Shown: one piece after another, positions 25,981 to 39,400 of the stretch
Position numbering within the stretch: position 1 is the stretch's first letter
How the letters are laid out: each line of letters starts with the position of its first letter
Source: Littorina saxatilis
Lineage: Eukaryota; Mollusca; Gastropoda; Littorinimorpha; Littorinidae
Reading direction: 5' to 3'
NCBI RefSeq assembly: GCF_037325665.1
Contig: NC_090248.1
Span: 10,427,737 to 10,491,736 of the forward strand
DNA length: 64,000 nucleotides
Notes under the pieces: generated by a model
Seen by the model: only the letters and a program-made list of their open reading frames with translations
Database searches by the model: none
What the model was told of the DNA's origin: nothing
Position numbers and translations under genes: made by a program

Positions 25981-26144
25981 TCGTGTGTGTGTGTGTGTAT
26001 TTGTGTGTGTGTGCGCACGCGTGCATGAGTCTGTACTCGTGTGTGTGTGAGTGTGTGTGTGGTGTGTGTGTGTGTGTATTGTGTGTGCGCACGCGTGCAT
26101 GAGTCTGTACTCGTGTGTGTGTGTGTGGTGTGTGTGTGTGTGTA

Positions 26145-26180
<36 letters not shown>

Positions 26181-26254
26181 TGCGTGTGAGTGAGTGTGTA
26201 TATGTGTGCGTGTGTGACTTGGGGTGTGTGTGTGTGTGTGTGTGCGTGTGTGTG

Positions 26255-26346
<92 letters not shown>

Positions 26347-29300
26347 TTGTCTTTCGCTGGGGTATGCAGTGCCTTGGCGTTGCACATCTACTTAATTTGT
26401 GGTGTTGATCTTTTACCTTTAGTTTGATACTGACTGACTAAATGTTTTTATATCGCTTCACGCGACTTGTTCTTTTTGTTGCAAACATTTTGTATCCTTC
26501 TCGAGAAAAAAGCTGCCCATTTTTCCTTCGCACATTTCTGAATTTTCTTTTCTTCCAACAGTTGAAGGGCTGCCCTGCGTCACGCGTGAAAGAGGAAGTT
26601 GACAAGATCTTGACGGAAGTGGGGTTAGAGTTCAAGAGACATGCGCAGTCACAAACACTGTCAGGAGGACAGAAGCGCAAGTTGTCAGTCGGAATTGCCC
26701 TCATCAATGACTCCAAGGTAAGAGATGCTTTGTGAAAAAAGTCAAAGTTTTCTTTTCTTTTCCAAGTCATTTTTCTGTTTTTTGTTGTGGTTTTTTTTCT
26801 TTTCTTATTTCGTTCTTTATTGCTTTGAAATATGTTTTACTTTCTTAGCGCAAAATGCATGTACCTAGATAAATAGTTACGATACTCTAGCTTTAGACTA
26901 GCCGGGAATGTATAGACCAACTAATTCAAAGATAGCTCTTTTCTTTTGTTTAATAGAATTTGGTGGAATGGAGCCATTCTGATGCTTATTTTAGCTTAGA
27001 AATAAAAACAGAACACACTGTTCACTGAAGTGTTCTTTTTTTAACACACTGTTTGTACCAGTTGTGAACTCAGTAGGAAATGCTATATGATTCTACTAGC
27101 AAAAGTAGCACACATGGCAACCGGCACGGTTGGCCTAGTGGTAAGGCGTCCGCCTTGTGATCGGGAGGTCGTGGGTTCGAACCCCGGCCGGGTCATACCT
27201 AAGACTTTAAGATTGACAATCTAGTGGCTGCTCCGCCTGGCGTCTGGCATTATGGGGTTAGTGCTAGGACTGGTTGGTCCGGTGTCAGAATAATGTGACT
27301 GGGTGAGACATGAAGCCTGTGCTGCGACTTCTGTCTTGTGTGTGGCGCACGTTAAATGTCAAAGCAGCACCGCCCTGATATGGCCCTTCGTGGTCGGCTG
27401 GGCGTTAAGCAAACAAACAAACAAATGGTAAACATGCACTAGTGTTTACCATGTGTGCTTCTTTTTCAAGCAGAATGATAAAGTTCGTCACACAAGGTTC
27501 ACAACTGGTAACCAAAAGGTGTGTTCAAAAGAAATGGTTGTGTTGGGTTTTGTTGATTTATCTTCCGTTTTGGATGGTTAAGTTGAACATGTCTGTTTAC
27601 AGCACAAATGTGATCCTCCACCACGAAATGAGTCGCATGTCACCTCGCGCGGTTCTGCGCTAGGCTAAATATAAGTCCGGGGAGTGTCTGGTTAGTGTGA
27701 GGGTCACCTTAGTCACAGGCTTATAACTCAAACAGTGTTCGCTCTTTTCTAAAACGGGTTTCACCACTGAATAGAGCATAAAAAACTCTTTAGGGAAATG
27801 TAAAAATATGAAACTCATGTAAAGGTGACATGCGACTCATTTCGTGGTGGAGGGTCACAAATTGGCTCTATTGCACATGTGTTCATCTTGACGTCGCAGG
27901 TCGTAATACTTGACGAGCCGACGTCAGGTATGGACCCCGCGTCACGACGTCAGACGTGGGACGTCTTGCAACGTCATCGTGCCGGCCGTACCATGCTGCT
28001 GACCACCCACTTCATGGACGAGGCTGACCTGCTGGGTGACCGTATCGCCATCATGGCTGAGGGGGTTGTGCAGTGCTGTGGATCCTCCATGTTTCTCAAG
28101 AAACTCTATGGTAAGATAAGCTTATAGTCTTGCCTTTTGGTTTGAGAATAGAACCATTTTATGGGCGAGGCTGACCTGCTGGGTGACCGTATCGCCATCA
28201 TGGCTGAGGGGGTTGTGCAGTGCTGTGAATCCTCCATGTTTCTCAAGAAACTCTAGGGTAAGATTGGTTTTAAATGCACAGACAGATAAACACTTATGAT
28301 ACAATAAAAATAAGACCTTGGGTGGTCGTTATTGACAAGGTTCGACTGTACCACAAACATTTTCCTTTCTCGCAGGAACTGGCTATCATCTGGTGCTGGT
28401 CAAAAAGCAGTCATGTCACGTGGACAAAGTGACGTCAGTCATACAACAGCACATCCCCGCTGCCCGCTTTGAGAGCGAGATCAACACAGAGTTGTCTTAC
28501 CTGCTACCTGACGACCAGGCGGCGCTGTTCCCTGACCTCTTCAGACAGCTGGAGGCTCACAAAGAGGAGCTGGGCATCGGAGGGTTTGGGACTACCGCTA
28601 CCACCATGGAAGAGGTGTTCTTGAAGTAAGTGGTTTTGTGTGTGTGTTTTTTTTCCTCTTGTTTTTTTCTTCTTTTTCTTCGTTCATGGGCTTGGACTTC
28701 CACGTTCACTCATGTTTGTTTGAATTGTTACGTGTATGACCGTGTTTACCCCGCCATTCTGGCAGCATACGCCGATTTCGGGGGAGGCATGCTGGGTATT
28801 TTCGTGTTTCTATAACCCACCGAACTCTGGCATGGATTACAGGATCTTTTCCGTGCGCACTTGAACTTGTGCTTGCGTGTACACACGAAGGGGGTTAAGT
28901 CACTTGCAGGTCTGCACATAAGTTGACCTGGGAGATCGGAAAAATCTCCACTCTTAACCCACCAGGCGGCAGCGACCGGGATTCGAACTCACGACCTCCC
29001 GATTAGGAGGCTGACATATCTTACCACCACGCCACTGCGCCCGTCGGATCATCTGCTGTGTAGTTTTTTCGGGGGGGGGGTGTGTTGGGCGCTTATTTTG
29101 CACGTGCAAAGATGACTTTCTGCGATTCCTATATTTATAAACCTCCTTTACGTAATTTTGTATAGTCAGTAAATATGTTGTTGATATATAATCCTTTACA
29201 GACACCTTTTTTTTATTCCATTTTAATTTATCTTATCAATGGACAATACAGTGATTGTTATTGTTATTGCTATTATTGTGTTTTCTCGGGTTTATTTATG

Positions 29301-29425
29301 TCGGATCATTTGCTGTGTAGTTGTTTTTTTTGGGTGTGTAGGGTGTTCATTTTGCACGTGTGAAGATGCCTTTCGGAGATTTCAATAAACCTCTATGACG
29401 TAACATTGTTTAGAGTCAGTGGATA

Positions 29426-29495
<70 letters not shown>

Positions 29496-31262
29496 AATGA
29501 TGATAATGGTAGCAGTGCGATATCGTACTTGCGGCTAAACTTCAGTGGCTTCAGGGACTTTCGCCTCTACGATAACTGTTGCTTTTTATATTTAGTCAAG
29601 TTTTGACTAAATATTTTAACATCGAGGGGGAATCGAAACGAGGGTCGTGGTGTATGTGCGTGTGTGCGTGTGTGCGTGTGTGCGTGTGTGTGTGTGTCTG
29701 TGTGTGTGTAGAGCGATTCAGACTAAACTACTGGACCGATCTTTATGAAATTTGACATGAGAGTTCCTGGGTATGAAATCCCCATACGTTTTTTTCATTT
29801 TTTTGATAAATGTCTTTGATGACGTCATATCCGGCTTTTCGTGAAAGTTGAGGCGGCACTGTCACGCCCTCATTTTTCAACCAAATTGGTTGAAATTTTG
29901 GTCAAGTAATCTTTGACGAAGCCCGGACTTCGGTATTGCATTTCAGCTTGGTGGCTTAAAAATTAATTGATGACTTTGGTCATTAAAAATCTGAAAATTG
30001 TAAAAAAAAATAAAAATTTATAAAACGATCCAAATTTACGTTTATCTTATTCTCCATTATTTGCTGATTCCAAAAACATATAAATATGTTATATTCGGAT
30101 TAAAAACAAGCTCTGAAAATTAAATATATAAAAAATATTATCAAAATTAAATTGTCCGAATCAACTTAAAAACACTTTCATCTTATTCCTTGTCGGTTCC
30201 TGATTCCAAAAACATATAGATATGATATGTTTGGATTAAAAACACGCTCAGAAAGTTAAAACAAAGAGAGGTACAGAAAAGCGTGCTATCCTTCTTAGCG
30301 CAACTACTACCCCGCTCTTCTTGTCAATTTCACTGCCTTTGCCATGAGCGGTGGACTGACGATGCTACGAGTATACGGTCTTGCTGAAAAATGGCAGCTA
30401 CTTGACTAAATATTGTATTTTCGCCTTACGCGACTTGTTCTTTCTTTTTTTGCTTGAGTGTGAGACGATTTTTCGGTTGTTTGTGTATCTCTTCGCTTAT
30501 TTCAAATGGTGTGCAAGAAGAAAAACAAGTCGCGTAAGGCGAAAATACAATATTTAGTCAAGTAGCTGCCATTTTTCAGCAAGACCGTATACTCGTAGTA
30601 TCGTCAGTCCACCGCTCACGGCAAAGGCAGTGAAATTGACAAGAAGAGCGGGGTAGTAGTTGCGCTAAGAAGGATAGCACGCTTTTCTGTACCTCTCTTT
30701 GTTTTAACTTTCTGAGCGTGTTTTTAATCCAAACATATCACATCTATATGTTTTTGGAATCAGGAACCGACAAGGAATAAGATGAAAGTGTTTTTAAATT
30801 GATTTGGACAATTTAATTTTGATAATAATTTTTATATATTTAATTTTCAGAGCTTGTTTTTAATCCGAATATAACATATTTATATGTTTTTGGAATCAGC
30901 AAATGATGGAGAATAAGATAAACGTAAATTTGGATCGTTTTATAAATTTTTATTTTTTTTTACAATTTTCAGATTTTTAATGACCAAACTCATTAATTAA
31001 TTTTTAAGCCACCAAGCTGAAATGCAATACCGAACCCCGGGCTTCGTCGAAGATTACTTGACCAAAATTTCAACCAATTTGGTTGAAAAATGAGGGCGTG
31101 ACAGTGCCGCCTCAACTTTCACGAAAAGCCGGATATGACGTCATCAAAGACATTTATCAAAAAAATGAAAAAAACGTATGGGGATATCAATTCCTGGAAC
31201 TCTCATGTCAAATTTCATAAAGATCGGTCCAGTAGTTTAGTCTGAATCGCTCTACACGCACG

Positions 31263-31293
<31 letters not shown>

Positions 31294-33357
31294 ACACACA
31301 TACACCACGACCCTCGTTTCGATTCCCCCTCGATGTTAAAATATTTAGTCAAAACTTGACTAAATATAAAAACGAAAAACGAGGGGGGGGGGGGGGGTGT
31401 AAACGAGAAAGCTGGACCTGCACTGATTCATAAGATAATATGTGACTGCAGGGTCGGAGAAATCTGCGCTACTCCTGACGAAGACAGTAACGAAGAAACA
31501 CAGCCTTCGAGAGCATCCGTAACAGCACAGTCCGGAGCAAGCAACGGATACGAAAACCTTGCCTTTACGAACGATCCCAGGTCGTACAAGGGTAACGGTG
31601 TCGCCGTGACAGACAAGAACGTCAGCCTGAATATTGGCGGCAACTCTGGCTATGTAGCTGCTGACATACTGTGTAAGTTATTTAAAGACATCTGACACCG
31701 ATTTACCACACAAAAAAAGATTTCACTCATCTTATGCCTGTGGTATTTTCAGAGTGTGTTAATGAAACACGTGTGACAAAATTAGAGAAATCAGCCCGGT
31801 AGATATTTCTACACTTTTTGTTACACTTGTTTTATCACACTCTAAAAATATCACAGACGAAATATTGGCAAAGTATTAGCGAAGTGTTTATTTGGGGTCA
31901 ATCACTGTCGTATGTTTTTAATGTAGAGTTCATAAATGGCTACTTTTTATATTTAGTCAAGTTTTGACTAAATATTTTAACATCGAGGGGGAATCGAAAC
32001 GAGGGTCGTGGTGTATGTGCGTGCGTGTGTGTGTGTGTGTGTGTGTGTAGAGCGATTCAGACTAAACTACTGGACCGATCTTTATGAAATTTGACATGAG
32101 AGTTCCTGGGTATGAAATCCCCGAACGTTTTTTTCATTTTTTTGATAAATGTCTTTGATGACGTCATATCCGGCTTTTCGTGAAAGTTGAGGCGGCACTG
32201 TCACGCCCTCATTTTTCAACCAAATTGGTTGAAATTTTGGTCAAGTAATCTTCGACAAAGCCCGGGGTTCGGTATTGCATTTTAGCTTGGTGGCTTAAAA
32301 ATTAATTAATGACTTTGGTCATTAAAAATCTGAAAATTGTAAAAAAAAATAAAAATTTATAAAACGATCCAAATTTACGTTTATCTTATTCTCCATCATT
32401 TGCTGATTCCAAAAACATATAAATATGTTATATTCGGATTAAAAACAAGCTCTGAAAATTAAATATATAAAAATTATTATCAAAATTAAATTGTCCAAAT
32501 CAATTTTAAAACACTTTCATCTTATTCCTTGTCGGTTCCTGATTCCAAAAACATATACATATGCTTGGATTAAAAACACGCTCAGAAAGTTAAAACAAAG
32601 AGAGGTACAGAAAAGCGTGCTATCCTTCTTAGCGCAACTACTACCCCGCTCTTCTTGTCAATTTCACTGCCTTTGTCATGAGCGGTGGACTGACGATGCT
32701 ACGAGTATACGGTCTTGCTGAAAAATGGCATTGCGTTCACTTTCATTCTGTGAGTTCGACAGCTACTTGACTAAATATTGTATTTTCGCCTTACGCGACT
32801 TGTTATGGTATGTATTGTTTCTACGTGAATCCAAAACCAAAGAGACTGCCAAAGTTCCGAAATTCTGAATGAAAAAACAAGAAAGGTACGTTGTTGGAAC
32901 GTTTGAAATGGACAAAACAATACGTTACAGTCACAAATGTATCGACCCAACGGTCTTTACAGTGCACAGACAAACAATTAGTAACAAGAACTTAGCTTGA
33001 TCCAATGTTTCGGCCGCTTGTTGGGAAAATCCCAAGTGAATCAAATATCGATATAGGAAGGTCGATATATTTGTGACAGTAACGTATTGTTTTGTCAATA
33101 ACAAACGTTCCAACAACCTAACTTTCTTGTTTTTGGATTTTGTTTCTACGTAGTTACACAGCTTTCATAAACATTCCCATTGAAAAATTGATAGAAAACA
33201 TAATAATTTGTCATTTTTGTTATCACTTGTTATTATAATTCATCAAATGTTGAATGGGGACTGGCCAGACAGAATGATACTCAACTGACCAAATTCGTAC
33301 ATATTCTCTCTCTGTCTCTCTTTCTCCCCCTATCTCTCTCTCTCTCTCTTTCTCCCC

Positions 33358-33426
<69 letters not shown>

Positions 33427-36400
33427 ATTATTTACACCAAGGGGACATCGTTATGAAAGATCACCTGTTCTCTTCTCTGATGTTCCTGAAGTACAACGCA
33501 AACTGTCAAACACATCAGAACTTCAACCAGCAATCACCACAAACGGTTCCCTGAACAGTTTTCAGCTCACGGCCATCACTCACCACAAAACGTTCCCTGA
33601 TAGAAACCGCTATACTGTTTACTGCTCAGAACCATGACTTACCACAAAACGTTCCCTGGTAGAAACCGCTATGCTGTTTACTGCTCAGAACCACGACTTA
33701 CCACAAAACGTTCCCTGGTAGAAACCGCTATGCTGTTTACTGCTCAGAACCATCACCACAAAACGTTCCCTGGTAGAAACCGCGATACTGTTTACTGCTC
33801 AGAACCATCACCACAAAACGTTCCCTGGTAGAAACCGCTATGCTGTTTACTGCTCAGAACCATGACTTACCACAAAACGTTCCCTGGTAGAAACCGCTAT
33901 CAATCAATCAATGAGGCTTATATCGCGCATATTCCGTGGGTACAGTTCTAGGCGCTCTGCAGTGATGCCGTGTGAGATGAAATTTTATACGGCCAGTAGA
34001 TTGCAGCCATGTCGGCGCATATTTACCTTTCACGGCCTTATTCCAAGTCACACGGGTATGGTAGACAATTATTAACTGTGCCTAAGCAATTTTGCCAGGA
34101 AAGACCCTTTTGTCAATCGTGGGATCTTTAACGTGCACACCCAATGTAGTATACACGGGGGGTGGTTCGGACACCGAAGAGAGTCTGCACACAAAGTTGA
34201 CTCTGTGAAATAAATTTCCGCCGAACCTGGGATCGAACTCACGCTGACAGCGGCCAACTGAATACAAATCCAGCGCGCTACCAACTGAGCTATATCCCCG
34301 CCCCAAACCGCTATACTGTTTACTGCTCAGAACCATCACCACAAAACGTTCCCTGGTAGAAACCGCTATGCTGTTTACTGCTCAGAACCATGACTTACCA
34401 CAAAACGTTCCCTGGTAGAAACCGCTATACTGTTTACTGCTCAGAACCATCACCACAAAACGTTCCCTGGTAGAAACCGCTATGCTGTTTACTGCTCAGA
34501 ACCATGACTTACCACAAAACGTTCCCTGGTAGAAACCGCTATACTGTTTTCTGCTCAGAACCATCACCACAAAACGTTCCCTGGTAGAAACCGCTATACT
34601 GTTTACTGCTCAGAACCATGACTTACCACAAAACGTTCTCTGATAGAAACCGCTTATAAACTGTTTTCTGCCCACGACCACCACTTACCGCAAAACGTTC
34701 CCTTCTACCGATCCTCTTATCGTCCGCCAAATCAGATATATTGCTTTTAAAGAGCACGTGTACGTGTATAATCTGTATGTTAGAGGATGAAAGTCGCTTG
34801 TTCATTTCAATGCTTGTTATTCTCTCCGGTACCAGGAGAAAGGTTCCATACAAATCTCGCTTACTCTATTACACATGTCGTTTGCATAAAGAGCGATTAC
34901 TTCCCTTTGATTATTGTGTATTATCTTTGCTAGTTGTGGTCGCTCCATTTATTAGATTGATTGTATGCGGCATTGTTATATGTAATTTTCAGAATAAATT
35001 GTTCAAACCAAAACGTTCCCTGTTAGAAACCGCTGTAACTGTTTTCTGCTCACGCTCGATCCACGTCACAGCCTTTAACCACGGGTTCAACAAACTGACC
35101 GGGATGTCCCTGCAGCTGTCACGTTTCCGTGCCATGGTGACCAAGAAGATGCTGCACACCTGGCGCAACCGTCTCATCACGCTGCTGCAGATGATCTTAC
35201 CTGTTGCCTGCGGCGTTGTTGCTCTGGTCGTCGATTCTGATTTTGTTAAACCCGAAGAACAGAACCAACCGCTCAATTTCACACTCAGTCCGTTCGGAAG
35301 GACCTACGTTCCGTACTCCAATGGAACAAAGTAAGTATGATCCAAGAAACAAAAGGATTCTATTTCGTTCCGTCACTCCAATCGAACCACGTAAGTATGA
35401 TCTTAGAAAGAAAAGGATTCTATGTGTTCGTATTGTTCCCAGTTACATGCTGTACAGCACTCAGAATTAGAATTTTCACGAAAGTAATCGATGACGATTG
35501 TGTGCATCTGCTTCGCAAACTTTCATTACTTCATAAATTTGGCCTGTGTCAATAATCATAACTAATTGTTCATAATAGTTTGTTCTATTTTAGTTGAACG
35601 TTAGGTGTGGTACTGTTTATCATCTTCTGTACTCATTGTCTTCTGTCTCTTTCTGTCGTCTCTCCTTTTCCCGCCGTAGGTCACCTGTGTGGATTGCCCC
35701 TGATGGAGGTGCTTCGTTGCTGCCCTACATGCCAACCGGCATAACGGGCAGTAAGAAGTTATCTCCTTTTATTTGCTGACGAAGACCTAAGTGTCGAAAC
35801 AGGTCCATATTCGTGTCCATTTCTAAATGTCCATGTTTCTGGTGATTATATTTTAATTGTTATTTTGTTATATTTCTTCTCACAGTTCTACGACAGCGAG
35901 TGCCGCGGCAGCCAGAGCCTACGCCTTGCAGATCGGAAAAACACAAAGCTTGGAAGACGTCAACCTCGAGTCTGACTGGGCAAACATGAGCGAGTACCTT
36001 CTTTCGCGAGCCAAGGTGGGTAACTTGGTCATGTGAATATAGCAGTTAAAATGGGAATTTAGAGCCACTTTAGCTGAAAGGGTGATGGCCGCTAAAGCCA
36101 CTTCAAATTGTTCACTCTTAATGAATTGTCCTCCAGAACCTCGGAACCAACAACTACAACAAGAAGGTCGTCATAGGCGCCCAGTTCGACTCGGACAACG
36201 CCTACAGCCTTCTGGCCAGGGCCTACTACAACGGTCAGCCGTTCCATGCTCTCCCCACCTCAGTGTCCTACCTGCTGGATGGTCTGGCCAGGCACTTTGC
36301 TGGACCTGATCATCGCATCTCTACCGGCCTTGACCTCTTTCCCAAGAACCAGGAATTGGAAGTCAGTGTCGAGAAAACGCAGGGTAATGGTGACAGCTTG

Positions 36401-39400
36401 AATGAAAGGGGGGGGGGGGGGGGTGAGGGGGGAGATTTAACGCGGCACTTGTAATACCCGGAGACGGTATGCAAGAGTCGAGGTTAGAGACTGAAGTCCG
36501 TGATAAACTGTACCTGCCATGCAGTTATTCCGAAATATTGCTATTCTGTTAGACACGAGGTGGAATTTAGGGGTTGTGATTAGATAGTCTCACACACCGC
36601 TGTTCTGATCATCGGTCCTTATTTCCACGGAAGTTGCTCAATATCCACAGGGCTTGGAAACATGCATACGCGCATGCAGGAAAAAGAAAAACAGAATATT
36701 GGGTAGCGTCGTACTGTATGACAGCTCGCTTAATTTCTTCAGTGTCAAAGTAACCTGAATTTCCATGAGGGAGGGCAACGTCGCAGAATCCTTATTCTTC
36801 TAGATGATCGTGTTACTTTACACGGCGTTTCGGATCCGCTGCTAATATGAAGCTACTTTAAGGTTGTAGGTTTGACTCACACATCCTAACCTCAACATGA
36901 ATTTTATTTGTAGCTGTTGTAGCTACCTTAGCTCTAAATGGTTTTTGTCAGATATGTCATCGGGATGATCTTTGCATGGCGTTTCTGGTCCACTGCTAAT
37001 ACGGATCTACTTAAGGATATGACTCGCACATCTTAATCTCAACATGGCTCTTTTTCTTTAACTGTTGCAGCTGCCTTTACCCAGAAGGGCTTTGTCATGT
37101 CATTGAGATGATCGTGTCATGGCGTTTCTAGTCCGCTGCAATTACGAAGCTACTTTAGGGTTATAGGCGGACTCGCGCATCACAATCTCAACACGCCTGT
37201 TTGTCTTTATGTATTTCAGCTACCATAGTCCAGCAGGGTTTTGTCATCGGCATGATCGTGTCGTTCGGCATGGCTTTCCTGGTCAGCAGCTTCGTCTACC
37301 TGGTGGTCAAGGAACGGCAGGTGGGGGCCAAGCACCTGCAGGAGGTCAGCGGGGTGGGACCCATCGTCTTCTGGGGCGCCAACTTTGCCTGGGACTACTG
37401 CAACTACCTGGTGAGTGAATGGTCATGGGTGGAGGAGAGGAGGGGGTGCACTGTGTGAACGTCAACTCCCTTCCACCTAAAAAAAAAAGCATAAAAAGAG
37501 AGATACAAGTTCTGATTCCGAGGCAATTTCTAAGGTCAGTATGCAAAATTTTGCTTATTCGGATAAAAATAAAATTTCGGAGGGGTGGGGCATGCCCTCG
37601 TACCCCCTAGCAGTCTCAGGAGCGCTTCGCCTCCTCGATTTACACTTTTACGTTCTAAGTGCATCCCTCCCGACCCCCAACCCCCTGATGTCAATATGCC
37701 AAATTGATTCTGCAAATTACCCACCCTGGACTGTTTTAAAGATGTGGGTTTTGTTGCGTCGTTTATCGTGTCGCATTTAAACAAGTAGTTTTACACAGTC
37801 ACCCAGGAGTTTAAACGTTGACCTCTCAATGAAAGTAGCAGATGAACTGCAGGAAATGTATTACGACGTGTGCCTTTTTCTGGTGATTGTGTGCAGGTTC
37901 AATGCCTTTTTCTCGTGATTGTGATTGTGTACAGATTCCAGGCCTTTTTCGCCTGATTGTGTGCAGGTTCAATGCCTTTTTCTCGTGATTGTGTACAGAT
38001 TCCAAGCCTTTTTCTCGTGATTGTGTACAGATTCCATGCCTTTTTCTCGTGATTGTGTACAGATTCCAAGCCTTTTTCTGGTGATTGTGTGCAGATTCCA
38101 AGCCTTTTTTGCGTGAGTGTGTGCAGATTCCAAGCCTTTTCCTGGTGCTTGTGTGTGGATACCAAGTCTTTTTCTGGTGATTGTGTGCACATACCAAGCC
38201 TTTTTCGCGTGAGTGTGTGCAGATTCCAAGTCTTCTTCTGGTGATTGTGTGCAGATTCCAAGTCGTCTTCTGGTGATTGTGTGCAGATTCCAAGTCTTCT
38301 TCTGGTGATTGTGTGGAGATTCCAAGTCTTCTTCTGGTGATTGTGTGCCGATTCCAATCCTTTTTCTGGTGATTGTGTGTAGATTCCAAGCCTTTCTCTC
38401 GTGCCTGTGTGCAGATTGCAAGGCTGTTTCTCGTGATTGTGTGCAGATTGCAAGCCTGTTTCTCGTGATTGTGTTCGCGGGTTTCAACCCGGAGGCGTAC
38501 ACGGGAGACAGTCGTCTGGGTATCGTGTTGCTGGTGCTGATGCTGTACGGTTGGGCCGTGCTGCCCTTCATGTATCTCTTCTCCTTCCTCTTCTCGCAGG
38601 CCCCCACCGCCCTCGTCCTTACCATTATCTACAACGTTCTCAGCGGTTAGTACAAATCCAAAAACAGAATTAAAACATTACCTCTCCGGCATCTTGCATC
38701 TATCGACGATTTTCAGATAAGTTCATTATTAATAATTTGTACCATAAGTGTGTGTCTGCCTGTTTACGTAAAAGACGACTGTGTCGACGTACCTGTAAAT
38801 GTAACGTTTTATTTTGTTGGTAATCTTCAGAAAAGATTGAACTAGTACTTCACTTTAGTTCTCAGCAGTCACGTGACGTGATTATTGCACAGAACATTCA
38901 CTTTAAACGTTTCAATAACCTACAATTCTTGTTTTTTTGATTCAGCGATAAGTTGTCATAGTTTTCTTGTTGTGTACACTTTGAATAAATAATTTGAATG
39001 TTTTGTTTAAGGTTTTCCTAAATTGAACCCGAAAGTGACGTCGTGAAGATTTCAGTGTCAAAGCTTCATGCAGTACGATTCGCGAAGAAGGCTTCATCAA
39101 ACGCTTACGCATAGACAAAATGAACAATTAGATTAAAATTACGCTTGAGTTTGCCATAACTCTGCTTTTTTGCAAACGTTTTTGCGACTTTCCTTGCTGC
39201 TAACTTTCCATTGGGAGGGAGCGACACGACTCTCCCAGCAATGGAATAATTCAGTAATTAAAATGCAAAAAGTAAGAGAAAAATCGGATGCCTGTATCAA
39301 AAAGCAAGAATTGTAGGTTATTGGAATGTTTAATTATTGACAAAACAAAACATTACATTTATCAGTACGTAAACCCATTGGTCTTTTAAATTTATAGACA

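Noticed and set aside
25859-26408. Overlapping frames rich in His-Thr, Ser-Leu or Arg-Glu
   Set aside because: Translations of GT and GA microsatellites. Similar frames at 46641-47028, 48778-49298, 50042-50091 and 51964-52251 were dropped for the same reason.
37826-38625. Three overlapping minus-strand frames with HNHQKKTWN-type repeats
   Set aside because: Artefacts of the 32-bp array: since 32 is not a multiple of three, all three frames cycle through the same peptides. They overlap a well-supported sense exon.
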